Assembly: GCA_900553215.1 (NCBI GenBank)
Contig: USCJ01000003.1
Location: forward strand, 1-21,600
DNA from: an uncultured Collinsella sp.
GTDB taxonomy: Bacteria > Actinomycetota > Coriobacteriia > Coriobacteriales > Coriobacteriaceae
DNA: 21,600 bases
Direction of reading: 5' to 3'
The translations under genes and the position numbers were made by a program. Shown piece by piece: positions 13,213 through 20,318 of this stretch. A model generated the notes under the pieces. The model was not told the origin of the DNA and ran no database searches. It saw only the letters and a list, made by a program, of their open reading frames with translations. Numbering within the stretch: the first letter of the stretch is position 1; every line of letters begins with the position of its first letter.

Positions 13213-13944
13213 ATGGCGATCGGAGCGCGTAAGCAACCGCTGTACGATCAGCTGGTCGATATTCTGACCGAAAAGATTGACCATGAATATCGCGCCGGTG
13301 ACATGATTCCTTCCGAGCGCGAACTTTCGGAGCGCTATGGTCTCTCGCGCACTACGGTACGCCTGGCTCTGCAGGAACTGGAGCGTTTAGGACTGGTGGT
13401 TCGGCAGCACGGTCGCGGTACCTTTGTGACCGACCGTTCGGCAAAGGCAACCAATCTTATGCAGTCCTACAGCTTTACCGAGCAGATGCGCTCGATGGGT
13501 CGTGACCCCGAGACCACGATTCTCGAGTTTTGCGAGATGGAGGCCGATAAGAATCTGGCCGAGCATATGGGATTGCGTATCGGTGATCGCATTTTTAAGC
13601 TCAAGCGCCTTCGTTCTGCCGACAACATGCCCATGATGGTCGAACGCAGCTATCTACCGGTTCGTCAATTTCTGTCCCTAAAGCGACCGCTGCTGGAGCG
13701 TAAGCCGCTTTACGATGTGATTGAGCAAGACTTTCAGCAAAAAATACGTGTGGCCGAAGAGGAGTTCTATGCGAGCATAGCCCGTCCCACCGATGCCCAC
13801 CTTTTGGAAATTGTCGAGGGCTCGCCTGTGCTCGATTTGGTTAGGACTACGTATAACGAGTCAAACGAGGTTGTGGAGTATACGCTCTCGGTTGCTCGTG
13901 CCGATCAGTTTAAATACAAGGTTTACCACCAGCGTAGCGACTAG
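13213..13944 (+). CDS. GntR-family (HutC subfamily, UTRA domain) transcriptional repressor
   Basis: A 243-aa regulator. The N-terminal winged helix-turn-helix (about residues 7-75) shows LYDQLVDILTEKIDHEYRAG, then DMIPSERELSERYGLSRTTVRLALQELE and the wing GLVVRQHGRGTFV. The UTRA effector domain (about 95-238) contains MGRDPETTILEF, LKRLRSADNMPMMVERSYLP, EEEFYASIARPTDAHLLEI and VVEYTLSVARADQFKY. UTRA regulators of this subfamily (NagR/YvoA, DasR) sense phosphorylated amino sugars. GGGAGGA precedes ATG 13213. It sits between the PTS operon and agaS, both of which carry TGGTTACTACCAG, so these are its likely targets. The effector is probably an amino-sugar phosphate, inferred from context. Confidence 0.93.
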   Translation: MAIGARKQPLYDQLVDILTEKIDHEYRAGDMIPSERELSERYGLSRTTVRLALQELERLGLVVRQHGRGTFVTDRSAKATNLMQSYSFTEQMRSMGRDPETTILEFCEMEADKNLAEHMGLRIGDRIFKLKRLRSADNMPMMVERSYLPVRQFLSLKRPLLERKPLYDVIEQDFQQKIRVAEEEFYASIARPTDAHLLEIVEGSPVLDLVRTTYNESNEVVEYTLSVARADQFKYKVYHQRSD

Positions 13945-13983
13945 TGTTGGCATCGTTTCCATATGATGATTCTTTGTATTTAA

Positions 13984-14019
13984 CTGGTTACTACCAGATA
14001 ACCAACCGAAGTGTATAAT
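13984..14019 (+). promoter_or_regulatory. agaS promoter with overlapping GntR-type operator
   Basis: CTGGTTACTACCAG (13984-13997) is an inverted repeat, CTGGT-TACT-ACCAG, sharing 13 bases with the site in the PTS leader. A consensus -10, TATAAT, lies at 14014-14019, so the operator covers the -35 region and a bound repressor would block RNA polymerase. Transcription should start near 14026, 33 nt before agaS. Confidence 0.75.
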
Positions 14020-14058
14020 TGCACGTCAGAGGATTACTTCTAGAGAGAGGTATTAGAA

Positions 14059-15225
14059 ATGTTCGAGAAGAGTGTCGAGGAGCTCACCGAGCTCGGCGCC
14101 CAGATCACCACGGCCGAGATTGCTCAGCAGCCCGAGCTTTGGCGTGATACGCTCAACATCTATCGCGAGAACAAGGAGGCCATCGAGGGCTTTCTGGCCG
14201 AGGCTCGCGCTATGGGCGAGGGCCGTCTGTCCGTTGTCTTCACCGGTGCCGGTACGTCCGACTATGTTGGCGATACCTGCGCCCCGTATCTGCGTCACGC
14301 CGGCAACACTGATCTCTACGACTTTAAGCCCATCGCCACGACCGACATCGTGAGCGCCCCGCGCGACTTCCTGCGCGCTGAGGATCCCACGCTCGTGGTT
14401 TCCTTTGCCCGCTCTGGCAACAGCCCCGAGAGCCTTGCCGCCGTTGCCGTTGCCAAGGAGCTCGTCCACAACGTCAAGTTCCTCAACATCACCTGCGCGC
14501 CCGAGGGCAAGCTCGCCGTCGAGTCCGCCGATGATCCCAATGCGCTGACGCTGCTCATTCCGCGCGCCAACGACAAGGGCTTCGCCATGACCGGCTCCTA
14601 CACCTGCATGACCCTGCTCTCTACCCTCATCTTTGACGAGGCTTCCGACGAGCAGAAGGCCGAGTGGGTCGAGACCATCGCCAAGATGGGCGAGGAAGTC
14701 ATCGCTCGCGAGTCTGAGGTTGCCGACTACCTCGCTGGCGACTTCAACCGCGTGACCTACCTTGGCTCCGGCTCCTTTGGCGGCCTTGCTCAGGAGAGCC
14801 AGCTCAAGATCCTCGAGCTTGCTCATGGCCTGGTTGCCACTTCCTACGACACCTCCATGGGCTATCGTCACGGACCTAAGTCCTTCGTCGACGATAAGAC
14901 GCTCGTCTTCGTATTCGTGAACAACGACGCCTACACCCGTCAGTACGACATCGACATCCTCAACGAGATCGGTGGCGACAAGATCGCTCAGCATACCGTT
15001 GCCGTTCAGCAGGATGGCGCTACTGTCTACGAGGGTGAGTCCTTCACCTTTAAGGGCTATGAGGCGCTCCCCGAGGGTTACCTCGCCCTGCCGTTCGTGA
15101 TGTTTGCCCAGGCCATCAGCCTGCTCAACTCCGTGCGCGTGGGCAACACGCCCGATACGCCGAGCCCCACCGGCACGGTCAACCGCGTGGTTAAGGGCGT
15201 GACGATTCACCCCTTCACCGCTTAA
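14059..15225 (+). CDS. agaS: AgaS-type SIS-domain galactosamine-6-phosphate deaminase/isomerase
   Basis: A 388-aa protein with two SIS (sugar isomerase) domains. AgaS converts galactosamine-6-phosphate to tagatose-6-phosphate with release of ammonia. Family landmarks: TTAEIAQQPELWRDTL near the N-terminus; the first SIS phosphosugar loop VVFTGAGTSDYVGD and VVSFARSGNSPES; the second SIS domain with VTYLGSGSFGGLAQESQLKILEL; then TSYDTSMGYRHGPKSFVDD; and a terminal NRVVKGVTIHPF. Length matches the E. coli enzyme (about 384 aa). AGAGAGG precedes ATG 14059. It has its own operator-controlled promoter and terminator. GlmS/NagB-like activity on glucosamine-6-phosphate is an alternative, but overall similarity favours AgaS. 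Confidence 0.92.
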   Translation: MFEKSVEELTELGAQITTAEIAQQPELWRDTLNIYRENKEAIEGFLAEARAMGEGRLSVVFTGAGTSDYVGDTCAPYLRHAGNTDLYDFKPIATTDIVSAPRDFLRAEDPTLVVSFARSGNSPESLAAVAVAKELVHNVKFLNITCAPEGKLAVESADDPNALTLLIPRANDKGFAMTGSYTCMTLLSTLIFDEASDEQKAEWVETIAKMGEEVIARESEVADYLAGDFNRVTYLGSGSFGGLAQESQLKILELAHGLVATSYDTSMGYRHGPKSFVDDKTLVFVFVNNDAYTRQYDIDILNEIGGDKIAQHTVAVQQDGATVYEGESFTFKGYEALPEGYLALPFVMFAQAISLLNSVRVGNTPDTPSPTGTVNRVVKGVTIHPFTA

Positions 15226-15243
15226 TCGCGTCCCCCTGTAAGG

Positions 15244-15286
15244 GCGCCCGTCCGCTCATAACGGCGGGCGGGCGCTTTTTGTTTTT
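15244..15286 (+). terminator. Rho-independent terminator after agaS
   Basis: A 12-bp stem (GCGCCCGTCCGC at 15244-15255 with GCGGGCGGGCGC at 15264-15275, one G-U pair) followed by TTTTTGTTTTT. Confidence 0.92.
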
Positions 15287-15343
15287 ACTTGAACCGGGTA
15301 TAAGTATCACCACGGTCAACTGCTTTAGAAGCAAGGAGTGCAT

Positions 15344-16513
15344 ATGAGCACGTACGCAATTAAGGCTGACAAGTTCTTCTTGCCGGCAGGTCCGCAACTG
15401 GGCGGCTATCTTATGGTCGAGGATGGCGTCTTTGGCGCCTGGCAGGCCGACGAGCCCTCTTGCGAGATTAAGGACTACACGGGATCCTGGATCGCACCGG
15501 GTATGGTCGATACTCACATCCATGGCTTCTACAACCACTCGACTACCGATAACGACCCCGAGGGCATCGATATCAGCTCGACCGAGCTCGCCCGTCGTGG
15601 TACCACCAGTTGGCTGCCCACGACGTTCACCGATGGCGTCGAGCAGATCAAGGACGCCTGCGCCGCCATCGCCCAGGCTGACGAAGGCCGCGGTCCCGAC
15701 TTCTGCGGTGCTCGCATTCAGGGCATCTACTTGGAGGGCCCCTTCTTTACCATGAAGCACGTGGGCGCGCAGAACCCCGCTTATCTGATCGACCCCTCCG
15801 AGGGGGTCTTCGATCAGTGGCAGGAGGCTGCGGGCGGTCGCATCGTTAAGAGCGCCATGGCTGCCGAGCGCGATGGCGCCGCTGCTTATGCGGCTGCTCT
15901 GAACGCCAAGGGTGTGGTGACCAGTATCGGTCACTCCGACGCCACCTACGATGAGTGCATCGCCGCCATCAACGCCGGTGCCAGCTGCTTTACGCATACC
16001 TATAACGGCCAGCGCGGACTGCATCACCGTGAGCCCGGTGTCGTGGGCGCTGCCATGTCTACGCCCGAGACCTACGCCGAGATCATCTGTGACGGCAAGC
16101 ACGTGAACCCTGCCGCCATCAAGGCGCTGCTGCAGGCAAAGGGCTGGCAGCATACGGTACTCATCACCGACTGCCTGGGTTGCGGCGGCATGCCCGAGGG
16201 CAGCTACACCAGTGGTGGCATGGACGTCATCATGAAGGACAACCTGTGCTGGCTCGCCGACGGCAAGAGTATTGCCGGCTCGGTGCTCACGCTTGCCCAG
16301 GGCGTCAAGAACATCGTCGACTGGGGCATCGCCAGCGTCGATATCGCCATTCGCATGGCAACCGAGGTGCCGGCACGCTCCGCGCACATCGAGGATAAGT
16401 GCGGCAGCATCATGCCGGGTCGCGACGCCGACTTTGTCGTGTTCGACCACGAGCTCACCCTCGTCGAGACGTATGTTGGCGGCCAGAGCGTCGGCAACGC
16501 CTTTACCGAGTAA
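15344..16513 (+). CDS. nagA: N-acetylglucosamine/N-acetylgalactosamine-6-phosphate deacetylase
   Basis: A 389-aa amidohydrolase that removes acetate from GlcNAc-6-P or GalNAc-6-P. Metal and catalytic residues are in order: His58/His60 (DTHIHGF), Glu131 (YLEGPFF), His197 (SIGHSDATYDE), His218 (FTHTYNGQRGLHHREPG) and the catalytic Asp276 (LITDCLGCGG; many family members read TDAM here). The C-terminal strand-rich part (KCGSIMPGRDADFVVFD) completes the barrel-side domain. ATG 15344 follows AAGGAG at 15333-15338; an in-frame GTG six bases earlier overlaps that site and is rejected. Next to agaS, the GalNAc-6-P (AgaA) role is favoured. A loosely dre-like word (GGTATAAGTATCACC, 15297-15311) covers a possible -10, but it is not the operator seen elsewhere. 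Confidence 0.93.
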   Translation: MSTYAIKADKFFLPAGPQLGGYLMVEDGVFGAWQADEPSCEIKDYTGSWIAPGMVDTHIHGFYNHSTTDNDPEGIDISSTELARRGTTSWLPTTFTDGVEQIKDACAAIAQADEGRGPDFCGARIQGIYLEGPFFTMKHVGAQNPAYLIDPSEGVFDQWQEAAGGRIVKSAMAAERDGAAAYAAALNAKGVVTSIGHSDATYDECIAAINAGASCFTHTYNGQRGLHHREPGVVGAAMSTPETYAEIICDGKHVNPAAIKALLQAKGWQHTVLITDCLGCGGMPEGSYTSGGMDVIMKDNLCWLADGKSIAGSVLTLAQGVKNIVDWGIASVDIAIRMATEVPARSAHIEDKCGSIMPGRDADFVVFDHELTLVETYVGGQSVGNAFTE

Positions 16514-16518
16514 CGATA

Positions 16519-16557
16519 GAAAAAGACGGCGGGCCCGAATCTGCTCGGACCCGCCGT
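16519..16557 (-). terminator. Terminator of the flavodoxin gene, shared with the nagA end
   Basis: ACGGCGGGCCCGA (16526-16538) pairs with TCGGACCCGCCGT (16545-16557), with one mismatch. Read on the minus strand it is followed by CTTTTTC, so it mainly serves the minus-strand flavodoxin gene; it may also help end the nagA transcript. Confidence 0.8.
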
Positions 16558-16588
16558 ATGGGTTAAACGCTCAAAAGCACCTTCACAG

Positions 16589-17173
16589 TTACAGCTTGTT
16601 AGCAATCTTCTTTGCCGTGCGCTTAACGCCGGCCACCAGGCCTCCTGCAGGATGCTCCTTTTCGTAGGCTAGACGCTTCTCGCGCTTGGCGTACTCTTCG
16701 ACGATGATCTCGCCATACTCGTCTTCGATCTTGTCGAAGAAGTCGACGGCGCCCTTAATTTCCTCAGCGGTCGGGTGTCCCTTTTGGACACCGCCGGTGA
16801 GTTTGAACGGCCCCCACGTATCAAAGCCGGGGCAGCCGTAGACACCCATAAAGATGGCCTGTCTCATGCGACAGATGCCATCGATATCCTTGCCGTACCA
16901 CTTGTTTTTGCCACCGTAGGTCATAAGGCCAAATACCTTGTCCTGCGGCTGCAGCACGTTAGTGAGCACGCGCGCCATATCTTTGTCGATCTCGGAGTAA
17001 TAAATGCCCGTGGCGACGCCGATCAGATGGTATTCGTGCAGGTCGGGGTACTCGTTTTTACCGAGTGACTTCACGTCGAGGGTATCGATTTCGGGGTGCG
17101 CCTCGACGATGGCGTCCACGAGCTTTTTCGTATTGCCGTGGTGGCGTGAGGCATAAAGGATGATGGTTCGCAT
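16589..17173 (-). CDS. Flavodoxin family protein
   Basis: A 194-aa flavodoxin-like protein that should bind FMN. The phosphate-binding loop is IILYASRHHGNTKKLVDAI at the N-terminus (flavodoxin T/S-x-T/H-G-N-T pattern); LIGVATGIYYSEIDKDM and KVFGLMTYGGKN follow as the second and third FMN-contact strands. The C-terminal 50 residues are charged and helical (YAKREKRLAYEKEHPAGG, ending VAGVKRTAKKIANKL). The family includes electron carriers and flavodoxin-type oxidoreductases; partner proteins are not evident. It runs against the surrounding amino-sugar genes and has its own terminator, so it is probably an insertion into the locus rather than part of the pathway. A GAAAGG site precedes ATG 17173. 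Confidence 0.85.
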   Translation of the reverse strand: MRTIILYASRHHGNTKKLVDAIVEAHPEIDTLDVKSLGKNEYPDLHEYHLIGVATGIYYSEIDKDMARVLTNVLQPQDKVFGLMTYGGKNKWYGKDIDGICRMRQAIFMGVYGCPGFDTWGPFKLTGGVQKGHPTAEEIKGAVDFFDKIEDEYGEIIVEEYAKREKRLAYEKEHPAGGLVAGVKRTAKKIANKL

Positions 17174-17329
17174 AAGAAGGCCTTTCAGCTGTAATTAGAT
17201 CAATGTCTGTATGGTACCCCGTTGCATGGCTGGGATACCGGACGCATCGATGAACGTGCGGGTTTGTCCTTTGGTCAGAGCCGAGACGGGTACTTGCGAG
17301 CAAAAAGCAGTTGTTCGAAAGGATGGGCA

Positions 17330-18211
17330 ATGGAATACGCTCTTTCCAACGATTCGATTTCTATTAAGGTTTCCACGGCTGGTGGCTCGTTTACCTCGAT
17401 TGAGGCCGGAGGTCGCGAGTACTTGTGGCAGGGTGCCCCCGCCGTGTGGTCCGGTCAGGCGCCGGTCTGCTTTCCGATTTGCGGAGGCCTGCGTGATGGT
17501 AGCGCCATGACGTTTGCCGGGCATCATGTGAAGCTCGCCCGTCATGGGTTTGCGCGCAAGCAGGAGTGGAAGCTGCTGAGCCAAAGCGAAAACGAGCTGG
17601 CGATATGCCTGGCTTCGGAGGATAACGCCGCGCTGCTGAGCGATTATCCGTATCCGTTTAAGCTCGTCGCCCGCTATACGCTTGAGGGCGCTGCCGTGCG
17701 TGTCTCCTATGAGGTTACCAACGAGGGCACCGAGGACATGCCGTTCTTTATTGGTGGGCATCCCGGCTTTAGGTGCCCGCTCGACGAGGGCGAGGCCTAT
17801 ACGGACTACGAGCTTCGCTTTGAGAAGGACGAGGCTGCGGAACTCTGCACCGCCGTTCCCTCGACTGGATTGATTGATGTGGCGAACCGTTCCAAGAACC
17901 CCATGGTGGGAAAGACGCTGCCGCTGTCGCATGAGCTCTTCGATTTTGCGGAGACCATCTTTGACGTGCTCGAGAGCCGTCAGGTCACGCTTTCCAAGAA
18001 GGGCGAGGACAAGGGCGTTCGCTTGAGCTTTGAGGGGTTCCCGTACCTCATTGTGTGGAGTAAGCCCGAGGGTGATTTTGTGGCAGTTGAACCCTGGGGC
18101 GGCCTTTCGACCTGCTCCGATGAGGACGACGTGCTTGAGCATAAGCGCGGCTGCCTTGTCGCTAAGCCCAAAGAAACCATCGTTCGCTCGTTCACGATTG
18201 AGATTCTGTAA
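17330..18211 (+). CDS. LacX-like aldose 1-epimerase family protein
   Basis: A 293-aa galactose-mutarotase-superfamily protein closest to the LacX group found beside tagatose-6-phosphate genes in lactic acid bacteria. Visible blocks: ISIKVSTAGGSFTSIEAGGREYLWQG; APVCFPICGGLRDG; the catalytic-region histidines GHHVKLARHGFARKQEW and FFIGGHPGFRCPLDEGE; and the terminal FVAVEPWGGLSTCSD, whose Glu in VEPW is the usual base. It would interconvert alpha and beta anomers of a sugar or sugar phosphate. ATG 17330 follows GAAAGGA; the frame stays open to 17222 without a better site. It lies 60 nt upstream of lacC with no terminator between, so the two are probably co-transcribed. Confidence 0.87.
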   Translation: MEYALSNDSISIKVSTAGGSFTSIEAGGREYLWQGAPAVWSGQAPVCFPICGGLRDGSAMTFAGHHVKLARHGFARKQEWKLLSQSENELAICLASEDNAALLSDYPYPFKLVARYTLEGAAVRVSYEVTNEGTEDMPFFIGGHPGFRCPLDEGEAYTDYELRFEKDEAAELCTAVPSTGLIDVANRSKNPMVGKTLPLSHELFDFAETIFDVLESRQVTLSKKGEDKGVRLSFEGFPYLIVWSKPEGDFVAVEPWGGLSTCSDEDDVLEHKRGCLVAKPKETIVRSFTIEIL

Positions 18212-18270
18212 TTCCGTTTTGTCGACTCGTATCGCGAGGCACAAGGAGCCTGCGAGATAAGGAGCTAAAA

Positions 18271-19206
18271 ATGATCCTCACCGTTACGATGAACCCGTCT
18301 GTCGATACGCGCTATCAGCTCGATGAGCTCGTTATCGACGACGTCAACCGTGTGACGCCCGAAAAGACCGCCGGCGGCAAGGGCCTCAACGTGGCCCGTG
18401 TGCTGGGTCAGCTGGGCGACGACGTTGTGGCAACCGGTCTGCTCGGCGGCCACATGGGCGCCTACATGGCTGAGCTCATGGACGCCAACGGTATTAACAA
18501 CGACTTTGTGCCCATCAAGGGCGAGACTCGCATTTGCCTCAACATCCTCCACGCCGGCAACCAGACCGAGCTGCTCGAGAGTGGCCCGACAATTGCCCCC
18601 GAGGAGCTCGATGCCTTTACCGCCAAGTTTACTGAGCTTGCGGGCAAGGCCGACGTCGTCACCATTTCGGGTTCTCTGCCCCGCGGTGTCGAGGCAGACT
18701 ACTATGCCAAGATCACGGGCATTGCCGAGAACGCCGGCGCCAAGGTGCTGCTCGATACCTCGGGTGCCTCGCTCGAGGCTGCGCTCAAGTCCGAGGTCAA
18801 GCCCGAGCTGGTCAAGCCTAACCTGACCGAGATTAACGGCCTTTTGGGCACGAACTTTACCACCGACGATGTGGACGAGCTCCGCGCCGCGCTCGCTTCT
18901 GATGCTCGCTTCTCCGATATCCCCTGGGTCGTCGTGTCCATGGGCGCTGCCGGCTCCGTGGGCTTCCACAACGGCCGTGCGTTCCGTGCCAAGACCCCCG
19001 ATATTCCTGCCGTTAACGCTACGGGCTCGGGCGATTCGACCATTGCTGGCTTCGCACATGCGATTGCTGCTGGCGCGGATGATGAGACGGTGCTGCGTAC
19101 CGCCAACACCTGCGGCAAGCTCAACGCCATGGATCCCATGACTGGCCACTTGGTCATGGACCGTTGGGACGAGGTCTACAACGGCGTTGTCGTGACCGAG
19201 CTGTAA
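18271..19206 (+). CDS. lacC: Tagatose-6-phosphate kinase / 1-phosphofructokinase family
   Basis: A 311-aa PfkB-family kinase of the LacC/FruK branch, expected to phosphorylate tagatose-6-phosphate to tagatose-1,6-bisphosphate. The N-terminus MILTVTMNPSVDTRY is diagnostic of this branch; TAGGKGLNVARVLGQLG is the substrate-binding signature; VTISGSLPRG follows; and ATGSGDSTIAGFAHAI holds the catalytic Asp255 in the GxGD motif. AAGGAGC stands twice upstream (18243-18249 and 18259-18265); the nearer one serves ATG 18271. Together with AgaS it forms the tagatose branch. The aldolase (LacD/GatY type) that should follow is not in the window. FruK activity is the alternative, but no fructose PTS is near. 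Confidence 0.9.
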   Translation: MILTVTMNPSVDTRYQLDELVIDDVNRVTPEKTAGGKGLNVARVLGQLGDDVVATGLLGGHMGAYMAELMDANGINNDFVPIKGETRICLNILHAGNQTELLESGPTIAPEELDAFTAKFTELAGKADVVTISGSLPRGVEADYYAKITGIAENAGAKVLLDTSGASLEAALKSEVKPELVKPNLTEINGLLGTNFTTDDVDELRAALASDARFSDIPWVVVSMGAAGSVGFHNGRAFRAKTPDIPAVNATGSGDSTIAGFAHAIAAGADDETVLRTANTCGKLNAMDPMTGHLVMDRWDEVYNGVVVTEL

Positions 19207-19252
19207 GAGCTTGGGCGTCGGCCCCGGCATCGGTTGCTTTCTTGTGGTTAGA

Positions 19253-19378
19253 GCCGATGACAAGTGCGGTAGCATTATGCCGAGGCGCGACGCCGATGCC
19301 GTCGTGTTCAATCCCGACCTTAGCCTGGTCGAGACGTATGTGGGTGGCAACAGCGTCGGTAACGCGTTTGCCGAGTAG
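19253..19378 (+). pseudogene. Relic of a nagA-like 3' end
   Basis: Read in frame up to the TAG at 19376-19378, this stretch encodes DDKCGSIMPRRDADAVVF and then LVETYVGGNSVGNAFAE. It matches the last 40 or so residues of the NagA encoded at 15344-16513 (EDKCGSIMPGRDADFVVF, then LVETYVGGQSVGNAFTE), also at DNA level. There is no start codon or ribosome site, and similarity stops near 19253. It lies between lacC and the YhcH-like gene, so a second deacetylase gene probably once stood here, or the nagA tail was copied in. Confidence 0.85.
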
Positions 19379-19410
19379 CCGCCAAAGAAACGATCCGAGA
19401 GGGGATTTAG

Positions 19411-19884
19411 ATGATTTACGGTGCACTGGGCGATATCGAGGAATACCGCGGAATGCTCAAGGGCCTCGACGTGCTGATTGACTGGCTCGAGGGGAACGAC
19501 CCGGCACAGCTCGAGGTCGGCAGCCATCCGATTCTGGGCGACAAGGTCTTTGCGAACGTCATGGCTCCCACGACGCGTCCCGAGGACGAGGCTCACTATG
19601 AGACGCATCAGCGCTATCACGACCTGCAGATCGACGTCGAGGGTCGCGAGGCCTTTAAGGTTGCCACGGGCAGCCTGACGCTGGTCCAAGAGTTTGACGA
19701 GAAGGATGACTACGATCTGGTCGATTCCGACGCCTCGATTGCCGGTGACCTTGCCGACGACAAGTTTGCGCTGTTCGTTGCCGGCGAGCCTCATATGCCT
19801 ACGCTCGAGTTCCCGGGCGATGGCGCACAGCCGGTCAAGAAGATCTGCTTTAAGCTGCTTGCAGATGCTTACTGGGAGGAGTAG
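19411..19884 (+). CDS. YhcH/YjgK/YiaL family (NanQ-like) sugar anomerase
   Basis: A 157-aa cupin-fold protein (DUF386). E. coli members include YhcH (NanQ), reported to be an N-acetylneuraminate anomerase, and EbgC. Family marks: MIYGALGDIEEYRGML at the start, the EAHYETHQRYHDLQIDVEGRE block with metal-ligand residues Glu/His, LFVAGEPHMP, and the terminal PVKKICFKLLAD. AGAGGGG precedes ATG 19411. It is the last gene of the amino-sugar run, followed by a terminator. A role in anomer conversion of amino sugars fits the setting, while sialic acid genes themselves are absent from the window. Confidence 0.9.
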   Translation: MIYGALGDIEEYRGMLKGLDVLIDWLEGNDPAQLEVGSHPILGDKVFANVMAPTTRPEDEAHYETHQRYHDLQIDVEGREAFKVATGSLTLVQEFDEKDDYDLVDSDASIAGDLADDKFALFVAGEPHMPTLEFPGDGAQPVKKICFKLLADAYWEE

Positions 19885-19943
19885 CGAGCTGCTCGGCTGA
19901 GCTGTTCGTCTGATGGCGTGACTCCCTTGGGGGAACGCGCTTG

Positions 19944-19994
19944 AGCCCCGCTGATCGCGGTTCCTTTGAGGATTGCGGTTGGCGGGGCTTTTTG
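19944..19994 (+). terminator. Rho-independent terminator after the YhcH-like gene
   Basis: AGCCCCGC (19944-19951) pairs with GCGGGGCT (19982-19989), enclosing a 30-nt arm with minor internal pairing, followed by TTTTTG. Confidence 0.82.
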
Positions 19995-20051
19995 TTGAGT
20001 AGGGGAGTTGCCGGCAGCGTTGTGCTTGGATTGGCGTCCGAAATCGGCAAC

Positions 20052-20073
20052 AAAAAAGCCGCCCGTAGGCGGC
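20052..20073 (-). terminator. Terminator of the tRNA-Thr gene
   Basis: On the minus strand GCCGCC-TACG-GGCGGC followed by six T, starting 12 nt after the tRNA 3' end. Confidence 0.9.
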
Positions 20074-20085
20074 TATCTTGTGCAA

Positions 20086-20161
20086 TGGAGCCAGCGACCG
20101 GGCTCGAACCGGTGACCCCCGCTTTACGAGAGCGGTGCTCTACCAACTGAGCTACGCTGGC
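20086..20161 (-). tRNA. tRNA-Thr (anticodon CGT)
   Basis: The minus strand folds as a complete 76-nt tRNA. The acceptor stem GCCAGCG/CGCTGGC has discriminator T and an encoded CCA end. The D arm is GCTC..GAGC with AGTTGGTA. The anticodon stem CCGCT/AGCGG holds loop CTCGTAA, giving anticodon CGT for codon ACG (Thr). The T arm CCGGG/CCGGT-type stem carries TTCGAGC. It is transcribed alone, away from the second EIIB gene. Confidence 0.97.
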
Positions 20162-20200
20162 GACCATGTGGTGACGCAACTGAGGCGTCAACGGCTGTCT

Positions 20201-20229
20201 ATGATACGGGACATCGCAAATCCGCGCAA
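20201..20229 (-). promoter_or_regulatory. tRNA-Thr promoter
   Basis: On the minus strand TTGCGC (20229-20224), a 17-nt spacer and TATCAT (20206-20201) form a good sigma-70-type promoter about 40 nt upstream of the mature tRNA 5' end. Confidence 0.55.
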
Positions 20230-20318
20230 GTGTTGTGACGGCTTTTCTCACTTTAAATGCACTAATATTGGAGACGCGATGTCATGCTCTTACGGGTCTC
20301 AAACAGAATGGGGCAGCC

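Noticed and set aside
15297..15311. GGTATAAGTATCACC before nagA as a further GntR operator
   Set aside because: Spacing and half-sites differ from the TGGT-N4-ACCA word, so it could be only a chance resemblance around a -10 element.
18265..20085. A 606-codon minus-strand frame opposite lacC and the YhcH-like gene
   Set aside because: It is antisense to clearly identified plus-strand genes, has no ribosome site, and reads as shadow composition.
20086..20161. tRNA-Thr as an integration site for a mobile element
   Set aside because: No integrase gene and no direct repeat of the tRNA 3' end were found, and the lacZ remnant lies on the 5' side of the tRNA, not at its 3' end.
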